Assembly (NCBI GenBank): GCA_918807975.1
Contig: OU964925.1
Location: 3,572,798-3,636,797, forward strand
Reading direction: 5' to 3'
Source of the DNA: Aplidium turbinatum
Lineage: Eukaryota; Chordata; Ascidiacea; Aplousobranchia; Polyclinidae
Length of the DNA stretch: 64,000 bases
The notes below the pieces were generated by a model. The model did no database searches and had not been told where the DNA came from. It saw only the letters and a list, made by a program, of their open reading frames with translations. The first letter of the stretch is position 1, and each line of letters opens with the position of its first letter. A program made the translations under genes and the position numbers. Positions 1 to 12,100 of the stretch are shown in pieces.

Positions 1-173
1 TTGTATCGTGCCAAATGTGAGTTTCATGGCAGTGGTAGGCTAGGATACTAATGAGTGTCATGGTCGAAACGCTATGGTGTCTATGGCAGTTATCGGCAGC
101 TAACCCCGTCAGCTGCCGAGGAGGTTTCCTAATAAAAAAATAAAAAAAAAATAAAAAAAAAAAAAAAAAAAGC
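1..173. repeat. Unassigned left edge with poly-A-rich tract
   Basis: No gene is visible. Bases 133-171 are an A-rich simple tract with scattered T, directly abutting the left end of the hAT element that follows. It could be the A-tail of a retroposed element or an expansion that erased the hAT target duplication; the sequence does not decide. Confidence 0.5.
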
Positions 174-230
174 GCGGGGTTTCCCAAACTGTGGTCCGCG
201 ACGACTGCACAGGTGGTCCGTGGCGATATG

Positions 231-1517
231 CAGGGCCGGATTAAGGGTACTGTAGGCCTAAGGCTGTTTGCTAAAGAAGGGCCTATTTTTGCAAACCAAG
301 CTACAAAAGTAATAAAAATACATACATGAAAAATTGAAATTATTTACTCTAAAATAACATAAACATAACAGAAAAATGGCTAATGATGGCGCATAATTGG
401 CTTTGGAAACAAACGCAATTTTAATTGCCAAATTTGAAGCAGATGGAAAAGATTTTGGAAAGAAATGTATAGTAGATACCTAATGCAACTTTAAACCAGG
501 GGTTTTCAACCTTTTTTCCACCTCGACCCCCTCAGAGCAATCAATGTAGTCTCGCGCCCCCCATAAAAGTATTCAACAAAACATATTTAATGCAAAATTT
601 AACCAAATTTTATTCATGCCGACATCCAGTTATGTTTAGTTTTGCTGTTCCAGCGTAAACTTCCGAAACGAAAAACGTTTTTTGCGATGTTTTCACGGCT
701 TTTATTACGTTTCCTCCGATTGTTATTTTCATTTCTATCAAGCTTAGCTAGATAATAGGAGAAAAAAAATGAGATTAATCTACGTTTTCGCGCTTTCTCC
801 GATTGAATTTATTGCAATCTTTTATGGATTTATTTAAATCAATTTCTGTGAGATGGTTGGTGCTGCATATTTTTAACTATTAAGTTTGTCAATGCGTGGA
901 CCTGCTGCTGAAAGAACTTTCAAACAAAATAGCCGACACTGATTTTTTTCAATGCCATTGAAAACGATAGTCAGAAATCTATATTTTGCATAGGATTCTA
1001 CATAATTTTGCTTTTTGACCATAGCGTTGTTGCTGGTTAACTTTAGTCTGCACAAAACAACGTACAAGAACTTGATGAACAATATCGAATGTTTTTCTAT
1101 AGTTAAAGCCTTTGCAACGTCCGAAAGCTTAAACGATGTAATAGGCTAAGCTCAAGTAGAGGAATGAGCGATTGCGAAAAAACATAGTTTTTAATCTTTT
1201 CTGGCAAAAAAGAATCGAAAACAATGCACTGGAATTTCAAGCGCTTCGCGAACCTTCAAAAAACGGCTCGCGACCCCCAGGTTGAAAAGCCCTATACTCT
1301 AAACTCAGTTTCGGTAAAAGTGGCGCTACGTGGTTTTGGAAATGGGCTCTTCATATGTAGCCTATTGACTCAACTCAGTCATTCGTTTTTAAGCAAAAAC
1401 TGTAGGTACTGCATGGTACTGGATCTGTATCACTATCAGCCTTACAAAAATTGAGGGCCGAATTTTTCCAGGGCCTAAGGCTATAGCCTTATTAGCCTAA
1501 TGATTAATCCGGCCCTG
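231..1517. mobile_element. Non-autonomous hAT element nested in the outer hAT
   Basis: The ends are CAGGGCCGGATTAA and TTAATCCGGCCCTG, a perfect terminal inverted repeat. The flanks are a perfect 8-bp target duplication, GCGATATG at 223-230 and 1518-1525. The inserted target is the left part of the outer hAT. No transposase coding is recognisable. It carries a further insertion at 497-1296. Confidence 0.92.
497..1296. mobile_element. Innermost hAT element of the triple nest
   Basis: The left end CAGGGGTTTTCAACC is mirrored near the right end by GGTTGAAAAGCCCTA. The flanks CTTTAAAC (489-496) and CTCTAAAC (1297-1304) match at 7 of 8 bases, consistent with a hAT target duplication. The right boundary is good to about two bases. 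No protein domain was recognised inside; short open frames in both directions look incidental. Confidence 0.8.
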
Positions 1518-1759
1518 GCGATATGACAAGAAATTAAAAAGTCACACATATACTGTACGTTGTACAGTACTTTCCTGTCAAAGATTATTGCCGCAGTTCT
1601 TTACACTTAGGCTAAATGAGTTCCTTAATTGATACAGAGTTGATTTTTTCTGACGTTACACAACATTTGGAATTGCTTTCTGCACATTTCAAGAAGTAGG
1701 CTACTTTTTAAGAGACATATGAGAATTTTGACTGAATTTTAAACCCCTTTGTTATTACA

Positions 1760-2090
1760 AAGACTGATCTGTCAGGACGCGAAAAAGAAGAATTAGCCGA
1801 ATTATCATCTGATCGAACTTTAATGCTTAGTTTCAATCAAACAGCTATTGTATCTTTCTGGTTGAGTGTTGTGGAGGAATACCCATTGCTATCGCAAAAG
1901 GCAACTAAAATTTTATTGCCTTTTGCCACGACCTACATGTGTGAGACAGGATTTTCAGCTCCACCAACATGAAGACAAAATACAGGCCCAGACTTTCCGT
2001 GGACCCTGACTTACGACTTTGCCTTTCACAAATAACTCCGAGAATTGATGACATATGCAAAAAGATGCAATCCCATACGCTCCATTGATG
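1760..2090 (+). pseudogene. hAT transposase C-terminal remnant (SCAND3/ZBED-like)
   Basis: Conceptual translation gives FWLSVVEEYPLLSQKA followed by LLPFATTYMCETGFSA. This is the C-terminal dimerisation region of hAT transposases of the SCAND3/ZBED5-like group, where the family reads roughly ILLPFATTYLCESGFSA. After GFSA the frame shifts, and the continuation resembling the KTKYR...DLRLALS segment lies in another frame. The N-terminal BED finger and the DDE residues are not found. This is a dead fragment that assigns the outer element to hAT. Confidence 0.75.
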
Positions 2091-2211
2091 TTGTCAGTTT
2101 GTTAAATAAGCAAAATTCGGTTTAATTCATTTTTACCTTTGTATTGAGGGTCCGCCAATGAACACATTCACAAGTTGTGGTCCGTGGCCCAAAAAAGTTG
2201 GGGGAGCCCTG

Positions 2212-3197
2212 GAGTAGTGTATACCAAGTAGCCGGCAAAATTAGTTTGTTTTACAAGTGACACTTTATTGATTTTGAATCTTCGTTTAAGAAAATATCAG
2301 GCCTAACATTTTTACTACGCATTGATAATAGCCTGTAAAAGGGAATTTAGGGAGAATTCTTTAGTGCTTTCTCAGACTGAAAAAAACAGAAATTCGTTAA
2401 CATATTGATTATATGGCCTTCTATACTTCTGTCATATAGCATTCGTATAAAAAAAATGGTTTTGTTTGTGGCTCATTGAGGTTGTTCAGTGTTCAAGCAT
2501 GTTGACCTCTGCTTCTATTGCTTTGTAATTGAAATATAATTAATATAAAAAGAATATAAAAGAAATATAATCAAATATCGTTATTACTATCTGAAGCCTT
2601 TACAAATTGTTTCACGCTTTGTCTTTTTGCTTAGCATTGAGCACTTTTTTGTAACTTAGTATTAATAGTTTTCATTGTTTTTAAAAGAAATATAATTAAT
2701 TTTTGCTCTTTGAAAAGCATTGTGACGTCATAACCACATACTAAACCCGATTTTATGCGCACAACGGAAGTGGCGACTGCCACGCCACATTGCATCACGA
2801 CTGAGATGGGCTAATGCGGGAGACAACCACAAGCTGGAGAGCAACCGAGCCACTAAACAACATTAACTATTAAAGATTAAATTATAAGAATATATCCCAT
2901 GACAATGAACGCTTATGACATAATTTAACAATGCATGCATTGCAGTAACTGCATATTATTTTCCAAAGTTCAAATTCTACCCAAAGATAAAGCCGACCGA
3001 ACTTGGGCGCGTACTAAAAAGCTAACAGCGGCAGTTATCTAATCAAAGTTAAATATGTTATAGCCGGGCAGTTACTTCCGTGGACGAATCAGTTCCCGTG
3101 CAAACTTATTCTTTTCTTCCGCCTTTAGCTCCATCTTTTGTGCACAGCAGTTCTGTGTTGCAAAGGAGGGGCGCTACCGTTCTCTAAAGAAAACAAC
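2212..3197. other. Upstream flank and probable promoter/5' UTR of the SAXO gene
   Basis: No coding sequence or repeat is recognised. The stretch from about 3100 to 3197 directly precedes the first SAXO codons and is the likely 5' UTR. I looked for an RFX X-box, expected for ciliary genes, and saw no convincing one. Confidence 0.4.
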
Positions 3198-6100
3198 ATG
3201 AAGCTTCAAAAGTGGTGAGTAGTTTAGCGCAACTTTACGTACTGTACAGTGTATAGAAACTTCTGTACAGAATGTACGCTATTAGCTGGTCTTAAGTAGA
3301 CTCAGGGCAGTTTGGGCCCGGTACCGGTAAAAGCCTCGGTGTCATAGAAAACGCAGTGTGTTGCCATAAAAAATACTAAATACATAAATCGAATGAATAA
3401 AATACCAAATACATAATGTCGAACAAGTCAAAAGCTTTACGTCTGGGACACACAATAACTGAAAATGGAAGATGGGACACAGTCACAGAAATATTGAAAC
3501 GAATAGAAATAGCAAGAAACAACTTTGTCTTTTTTGTATAATTTTCATGTTAGGGGAAAGGTGTGTATTTTGAACCCCTTAAAGAAAAATAAGCACAACT
3601 CAGCCAACTTCCGGTCAATGTGTATTATTTTTCACCCAGATACAGTCTAGGTACTTGCAAACCAGTGTAGAAAATATAAATCACATACAATAAAAAAATA
3701 CAGAATAATTAAGCAATAAAAAATGTTCAAAAATGGTCCAAATTACACATATGGTGTGCATTTTGGACCATTGGGGTGTGTATTTTGGACCATTGGAGTA
3801 TGTAATTTCAACTGAAGTTGCTTGAGGTCTTCGAAATGAAATTTCTGGATGACGGTTCAAGAATCCCTTAAGCCAATCTTTTTCAGCCAGACCCTTTTCA
3901 CTGTTGAAGCTGGTATTGATATTATTGGCAGACGCAATGTCATATGCAAGCTTTCTTAAATCTATGGCCCCTAAATCATAAAATCTTCACTCCATTTCCA
4001 AAACATGTTTGACCAGTTGATCTTCAATATTTTCGGGAAGATCAAGTTGTCGACCAATGGTTTTTGACACTTGTGTAGCATATTTATTGGTAGCCTGTTA
4101 TGGACATTGGACATGTTTTAACACTACAGCTTTGTGAATTTTGAACTGACGCGATGCTGCATAGGTGAGATGACTGGTCCAAATTACACACTGTCATGCA
4201 CTGTTAGAAATTACCAACTATGACTTCCACATTTGGTTACAAGTCTTGTCCCCAACCTTTTCCTTTTGTTGGTTTTGTTACTGTATTTCTTTTTCACAAT
4301 ATCATTTCTTTTGCATTCTGACAAAGAAAAATAAATTGAATTGAATTGAATTAATTGAGCACAACATCTCCGTATAGGTTAAAGATAATACCAACATCAT
4401 ATCAGACTCAAACGTCATGCCAATAACGTCTCAGCGCTTAGCAATCAACTCCCCAACATAACATCAGCATACCCAAAACCACAAATTCCAATCTCCCGTC
4501 CACGTTTTCAAACCTAATGAGCTGAGTTTTTCACATCCGGGCTATTATTATTTTTTCTTTTAAGCTGTTCAAAAATACTGACAAAACGATTTTTATTTTT
4601 TGAGTTAGGGGACTGGTCCAAATTGCACACTAGTCCACGTTACACCACTTTCCCCCTATCTTTGTTTCCAGGATTGTTCACTTTTTCTAAAATTTTTTGG
4701 AGAGCTTCTGTTGATTCGGAGGCCTGAAGTTGGTCGAGATTGACCATTAATTGGAAATTTGTAATTTACAAATTTTCTCGCGGGAATTTTTTAATCTCTC
4801 GTCTGTCCCAATAGCTCAGTCAGCTGTTGGATTGTGAAAGAAGAAACTTCGAGATCAAGCTGCGCTTGTTTCGACTCTCGCAGTGCGCATTTAGCAATGT
4901 CTTAAGGACAGCTTTTTGACGACACCTAGAGGACGGATTAATTAGCAGACAATAAGACTTCAAAGCTTCTAGCCTACGATTGTCCGAAACTGCCAAGATC
5001 AAGTTTGCAAAAAGGCTTTCTCAGTTCAAGGATAAGCATTAAACCACAGTCGGTCAAATTTTGTTTAGGCTAAATTTTATAATCCTTTCACGGGCTATTG
5101 GAAACGCTTGGGTGACTAGCCACATGAGAAATGTAGGCGCAAATTGCCTATCTTTGTGTTGTGATGATGTGTGCGTTCTTGCAAAGGGCTGTTTTCGTTA
5201 CAGATGGACTACTAGTAAAGTTTTAGCAATTAGAAAATTAGCGCAATGCGTTGGGAAATCGTTTTAGCCAGAATCTTGAAATAGCCTACACTTTTGTGAT
5301 CGCTTGTAGAGCTTCGGCTTATCGTTGTTTTAAAACAAAACTTTGTAACTGAAATTTTCAGTAAAACCTCTCCTTTAGGCTAAATTCTCCAATGATCCAA
5401 CAGGATGCGAAGTGTGACAAAAATAATTCTCATTTTGATGCTCTCAGCTTTTTTTTTTTATCAATGTTTGATATTTGAAATGTTTTACTTATTATTTGTA
5501 AAGGTGGCAAAGACCAAAAAATTCTGGAGTTTTCAACTTCGGTTACCAGAATGCAGGCGGCACGGAATATGTCGACACGTACATTCGTCACCCAATGCTA
5601 CCAACTGAATCGTTCAAACCAACGCAGATCTTACGAAAGTCCGAAGCCAAAGTATCTGACAGAACCACATTCAGGTAAATCTCCAATTGAGTTCTGACAA
5701 GAATTTTTAAGTTGTTGCACAATCTCTTCACCGGTTGTTTCTCTTCTGAAGTTATACAGTTTTGGTAGAGAGGTGACTTTCTTTAACCATAGACAGATAA
5801 AACCAAGCAACCACACGGCATTTAACATCATGCAATTAGACTATTAGAGTGAACATAGAACTATAAATTTTGAACGTTTTCGGCCATACTCAAGTTAGCT
5901 CTTCTTGAGTATGGCTGAAAACGTTTGTAGTTTATAGTTTGATGTTCACTCTAATGTATGATGTTAAATGCCGTGTGGTTGCTTGGTTTTATCTGTCTTC
6001 TGAAGTTGGTTCCATAAATTTCAATTTCAGTTTAATGTCAAAAAAATTTTGCATTTGCGCCACCAGCGTTGCATTGATGGTCTGTGAACGCGTTCATCGG

Positions 6101-9100
6101 GTTGGCCTTGCATACATGTTTCTATTTAAAGTTAAACGTTATCTGTTTAATTTGCTACAAAAAAGAGACTTTGATATAAACAGTTTTTTTTCTAATTGTT
6201 GAGCAACTTTAGGCTTTTTAAGATTTATGGCTTGTTTTTGCATGCTACTCCGGATGCTACTATAGCCTATTAAGTATTAAGTTATATAAATGCCTTCAGT
6301 GGCGGCTCGTGCCACAGGGCTGTAGCCCCAGCTAAAAGAAAGAGAAGAAGGAAAATATGTAGCCTATTCCGCTGTGTTTGTCCGACCCGGTTACTGTTTT
6401 CACTTGCGGATTGCGGATCGAAAATTGAAATATTAAAAGTTTTGTTTGGCAACACAGATTTTGGGAAAACTTCTCTGCAGCCCGAGATTCTGGATTTCAA
6501 GCGCTATGATTGGCTAAAAACTATCCTTGAAGCTTCACCTCTTTTGGTATTTTACAGCACACAGAAAGTAGTTTTTGAATCTGTCGGGGCTGCATGGAAA
6601 ACAGCCCCCCCCTCACTCCTAACCGAATAACTTGACAGACTTTTTAAAGTTAGCTTTTATTTCGCAGAGTAGCGATTAGCCATGAACGAAAAAGAATGAA
6701 AAATAGTTAGGGTATTCAACAGGTTATAGGAAGTGGTAGTCCAGCCTAGGGCATCTCAAAATCACTGAAGCTTTGTATGCAACGGCTAGGCTAGTCAAGA
6801 CTAAGCTGAAATACATCAACTTTTCAACAAAGTTTGAATGCAACTTTTCAAAATTTGGGATAAAAACATGTTCAGAACGCACCAAATTTAATGTGATTTT
6901 TCAATTTTTTTTCGGGGAGACTCCCCAGACCCCTCGCGAAATCGTTCACCTTCGGCGTAATCAAAGGAGGGTATCGCCACCCGGATTATTTATTGCAGCC
7001 CCATTGCCCACAAACAGCATCAGCCGCCAGTGTATGCCTTAACCCTATATTGCCCAGGTGGTGCTGAATCAGCACCAAGCACTTCAAATGTGCTGTCGCG
7101 GCTTAACTACTGGCTCCATGCATCCAGATTTTTTTGACTTTTCCTAAATATCATCGAATTTTATTGTGTGTAAATTTGGGCCTCCAATATCTTATACTTT
7201 TCATGCAAACATATGCATTTTGAAATGCAATTGGTGAAATTTTGCTAAATTGCTCTTTTCGGAGAAGACTATGTGTTTTTTTATTGCTCATATGGAGCGT
7301 CGCGCTGGCCGAGAACTGTCTGAAAACAAAACCGCAAAAATGTATGACTCATTTTCTGGTTGGTGGTTTCTGCTTTAGCGTTGTCAATCAAAGATTTGTG
7401 CTGACGCAGGATTTTACTTCATACACAAACCTTTCATCCAATAACATCATATTGCTGCAGTAAACGTAACATCCCCAGGAAATGTTTAGAAGCGGCGTGA
7501 AAAACCAAAGTAAATTTTCTTGGTAGATTTCAATTTTTTTATCAAAACACTTGCTACTAATTTCATCGTTTGAACGCAACGCTGATCTTTAGTCAATTTG
7601 CTAAATAAAAAATCTTTTTGTTTGCTGTGAGATTCATAGCAGTTGTAACTTATGACCTCACAATTCCTTGATCTTCAAACGCAATCTATGAATTCCTTTT
7701 CTAACAACAAAACTGTACACATTTATCTATTTTACCTTCAAAACTGGGAAGTGGCGATGACAATACAAAGAGCTTTCATTCAAAAACGTCATATCACTGC
7801 AAACTTAAATTTTCTCCAGTCGCCTAAATGTTCAAAGGCCACTTGCAAAATGTATTCACATTTTCTGGACAGATCTCAATTTTTCATGAAAGTGTTTGAT
7901 GAGAGTTTCATCGTTTCAACGCAAATGCTGATTCGGTCAATCTACCAAGTCCGCAATTTCTTTTGTTTGCGTTTGTAGACAATGAATCAACGTTATGAGA
8001 GCGAATTTGTTCGCTCTGCGATACCTAGAAAAAAACGAGTATTTACTCTAATAACGTACGGTTTTCGAAGTATTAGATCAGAACATTGATCACTCTTTGC
8101 TGTGTAGCCTACGTGCTTGTTATTATTATTTTTTTGCATCGATCACCTGCTTTAGGTAACTCAAAGAAAATCATAATTTGTTGCCGTCATAATGCACCGG
8201 CTATAAAATTCATCACAGTAAAATCTTCCAAATATTTTTAACCCTTTGTCAATATTTTTAAACCTTTCTCCCACTGATTAAACATTTATGTCAACGAAAC
8301 ATACTTTACATAAGTGCTGAGAAGGAAGCATTTGAAGTGAGCGTAGATACCTTCTTGTAAATCGCGGAGGGCTGACGCCTATATCCATTAGGATTTAGGA
8401 ATGAAGCTACCCTCTTTTTCCTAAGCAGCGCCCAGACAGACATTGCAGACGTTGAATCAAAGCTAAAATGGATTAATTTGGTGGCTGGTCTTTCATGTTC
8501 ATGTAAATAAAAAAATTTTTAAGTCACAATCAGGGTCTCATTAAGTTATTTTGATAATTATGAATCCATTTATCGAATGTGGGCAACAGTTTCTAACATC
8601 TTTTATGCCTTTAACTTTCTAAAGATCACAGACCAATAGAGTACCTAAAGATTTAGATAACTACGCTATAACCTACTTTAGAAAATAGACTGTATACATA
8701 GGTGATGTCAGCCGAGTGGCTTTTAGAGCGAAGCATAACTTCCAGTGGTGGGCACTAGTTACTTTCAAAGTAATTGAGTTACAGTTACTTCGCTCAAAAA
8801 GTAACTAGTTACAGTTACCGTTTTTTTAAAAGTAACTTGTTACAGTTACTTTTCAAAGAAATAGATGTGTAGCCTACTGACCTACAACTACTCTTCTTTG
8901 CATGAAGTACAAGTTGAAAAATACATGATAAAGGCAAGGCGATACTTTGTTCGTAGCTGTTGCCTAACTACAAAACAGCAACCCCTCTGCTAGCTGTCCA
9001 CATACTATAATGCTTCTAAAAATCCATAATCCAAGCCCAAAACGTCCGCCTACCAAATATAAAAAATAAAAAATTGAAAAAACGACATGCCAACCAAGGA

Positions 9101-12100
9101 CACTCCGTACTTATAAGCAGAAGGCCCTGTCAATACTTTTATACCGGTATCTAAAATGAGCGAAGAGGCACAACATCAATTTCCTTTCAGAAACAACAGC
9201 ATATCAAAATGTTTATCGCTAAGCCCAGCTCGCTTTGGCTTCAAAATGTATTTTCCACGGGCAGAAAACATGGATTTACAGGGACGCAACATTTAGCCGA
9301 GTGGCTTTTAGAGCGAAGCATAGCTGCATAACATCAGCCGGAACTATAAAGGCTACTCGAAAAGGGATTCCGACTGAAATTAGGAGTATAGAGAACCGGG
9401 AAAAGTTTTCCTATATTTTATTAACTAAAGAAAAGTGAAACAAAACCAAAACAATGACAAGGTTTGCTTTTTGGCAACACATTATACCCGACTGCAGTAC
9501 AGAGTTATCCATGTGCTTTTCATATTTCCACCTCCTAAATATCACCACAATTTGATGACAGTTAGCTCTGCATTGGAAAATAACTTCTGCGTGGACTTCG
9601 CAATGCAGGCGCTATGCCAAAGTCGCTATGTTCAATCTGCCGCGAGTCTCAAGCAGGATTTTATTTAGTCGTCATTGGGCAATTTGTTGCAATGCAAAGT
9701 AAAACAGGCATACAATAGAAAATTGTAAATGCACAATATTATAAACTGCTTGTGCTGCATTGCAATACAAAATTTAATAATTTTCTGATCTTATTTTTGA
9801 CTGAATAAATAATTGTGGCTGGACTATGAAATCGATGTAGTTGCAGTGACGTTGCCGTTTTTATGAGGATTTACCCAGCTACTAAAACGATGTATTTTTA
9901 GTACTGAGAAAAAAGTCTACAGACATTGAATCAATGCAAAATGCACAAATTTTTCTTGCCGGGTAGTGCTAGGCAAGTCGGCATGGACTTCAAAACTTAT
10001 TTGAGGTTTATTCGTGCATTTTTTTTAACTTCCGTAATGCTGCAAAAAATTCAACTGTTTTTTGCTATTACAATCTACTTTGTGACAAACGGTCCTACTC
10101 AATACAGTTTCTTTTACTATGTGAAACAAAACTTGACAACACCATAGAATAAATCAAAAACAAATATTTTCATTCTGGTGAGTGGAACAAACTGCAAGAC
10201 GTTTTTATAAAAAAAAGGTGTCCAGAGTGTCGTGAAGATTCGTTTGACTCGCACAGAATAAGATACTTCTCAACAATACAAAATTGTGTGAACCATAGGC
10301 TATAGACGAAACAGCTTGAATTGTTTCTGACTATCCTGAAAGACAACAGTGAAACCTTTTCAAGAAAAGCAATTCTACTATTGCGTTATTCAAAATCAAA
10401 CTAACGTCTTCGGACGTTAAAATCCTTTAAAATGAACAGCTACATTGAGCGCTGACAAATACGTCGGTAAGAAAAACCGCAGACAGAAAAATCTTAAAAT
10501 CATTTGTCAGCCTTCAATCTCTCGAGAGAATGGAAACCGCACACGCTGATGACGCGGAGAGTGAGAAAAAACGAACATTTTTTCTTGATTGCAGTGTTTC
10601 TTTATTTTAAATGTGGTAAAAAAAGTACTGCTTGTGTAATGTGTATTGCTTTGAATCAAGAGTATTTTAAGCAATTGAATGACAATTTTACAATTTTCAT
10701 AACCCCAGATAAATTTTCTATCTGTAGTCAAAAGATGGTAATGATGAGACTCGTAAGTCGTAATAAAAGAGTTATAAGCGCTTAAACTGGGTGCTGAATC
10801 AGCACCACCTGGGGATTCGGTGGAACTCAGAACCTAGGGATAATAGGGTTAACATAAACGGGATTAACGGTAAACATTCAGCGTAGTATGTTTAGTAAAT
10901 GCTATTGTGTACGCTTGGAGAAAACTTTGTAGCATTCAAGACAACTTTCTTCAGATGTGACTACATTCCTCATCCTCTGACGAAGCATAGGCAACAGCAA
11001 AAAGAAGAGTATGTCCCCCCGGATGCGACAATGGACGCGGTCAGCATGTACAGACAGGATTATCCTCTTCACAAATACAACCGGATTGAGCTGGCAAAGA
11101 AGCGGAGAGAAAGCTGGCAGTTGCCTCGCATGAAGTTTGAAGCAAAGCCAACTTATGCAAGTAAGCAACAGCATGGCCATGAACAGGCTAATCTGTTCAT
11201 TGAGAAAATGAGTCCCTTTAAAGTTTAAACTAAGAGATTTTCTCATAAAGCCTTTTTGCTATTTCCCGTCCTTGTAAAGACTTTAAACCATGGAAACAGG
11301 AATCATCATCATGAACATCCACAATTGGAGTTTACAATAATTAAATTATTTAGTTTGTTGTTACTGTTTTTATTCCATTTAGCGTCATCATAAGTGTCAT
11401 AGCAACTTTGGTCTTTGGTGAAGGAGATGTTACGGTTGTTGCTTAATTGTCCATAACCCATCTTGGTTAGTCGTCTTTGTGTAGTAAAAACTTGTACAGT
11501 TTTATGATTAAAAACGGTTTACTTTTACGGTTTTTTTAGTTTTTCCATTCCCTTGTCACCTATTTCTGCCTCATTGAATGCTTAACCTTTTGCGTATGCT
11601 AGTTTTGCATGATGATGTAATAGAAGCGTTTGTTCTAGCTTTCACCGACAAAGCATTTCTGTTATCCTCCTGATTAGTAAATTTTATTTGAATTTTCAAC
11701 TGTTTGCCTTTACTTAATCAAGCTAGGTCAAATTATAGTATTCGAAAGTTGCGCTTTTGCTAAAAAATGAAGAAAAGGAAAAGAAAAAAAGAAAAGAACA
11801 TGGAAGACATGAACATTTTATCTAATTAATACCGTATGTAAATTTTCGTTTGTTTTGGTACAGTTATGCTGACAGTGACATCTATTAATTTTGTAGGCTA
11901 ATTTTTGTTTCAAGTAATTTTGTTTCGATCCAGTTGTGCTGAAGAGTTCTAATGAACGAAAACCGGTTCCACGACATAAATTAAATTTTAAATTTTATTG
12001 AAATACTATTGTGAGTGTTTGCCTGGACAAATGAATTAAGGTTCAGACTTTAGGGCAGAGGTCGGCAACCTGCGGCTCCGGAGCCACATGCGGCTCTTTC

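Larger units (their letters stand above)
174..2211 (+). mobile_element. hAT-type DNA transposon remnant (outer element of a triple nest)
   Basis: The left end has the pattern GGGGTTTCCCAAACTGTGGT and the right end is its imperfect reverse complement (GGGGGAGCCCTG, preceded by a CCACGGACCACAACTTG-type inverted stretch). This is a typical hAT terminal inverted repeat. The interior keeps the C-terminal part of a transposase (see 1760-2090). The left boundary is uncertain because it merges with an A-rich tract, so no 8-bp target duplication can be checked. A second hAT element sits inside at 231-1517. Confidence 0.75.
7039..10852 (+). mobile_element. piggyBac-like DNA transposon (decayed) in SAXO intron 2
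   Basis: TTAA at 7039-7042 and 10849-10852 flank ends that read CCCTATATTGCCCAGG and, inverted, CCCTATTATCCCTAGG. A 17-bp palindrome, GGTGCTGAATCAGCACC, sits just inside each end as a subterminal repeat. A TTAA target with CCCTA-type ends is diagnostic of the piggyBac superfamily. A transposase remnant lies at 9235-9480. The 3.8-kb interior is otherwise degenerate, with a diverged internal duplication around 7300-7580 and 7650-7960. Confidence 0.85.

Noticed and set aside
5405-5608. Open frame whose end (CRRHGICRH) looks like the Cys-rich start of SAXO proteins
   Set aside because: The frame one base off gives EYVDTYIRHPMLPTESFKP, which fits the Mn module and joins in phase to both neighbouring exons.
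10902-11246. 114-codon minus-strand frame overlapping SAXO exon 3
   Set aside because: It is antisense to a well-supported exon and crosses its splice sites; no family.
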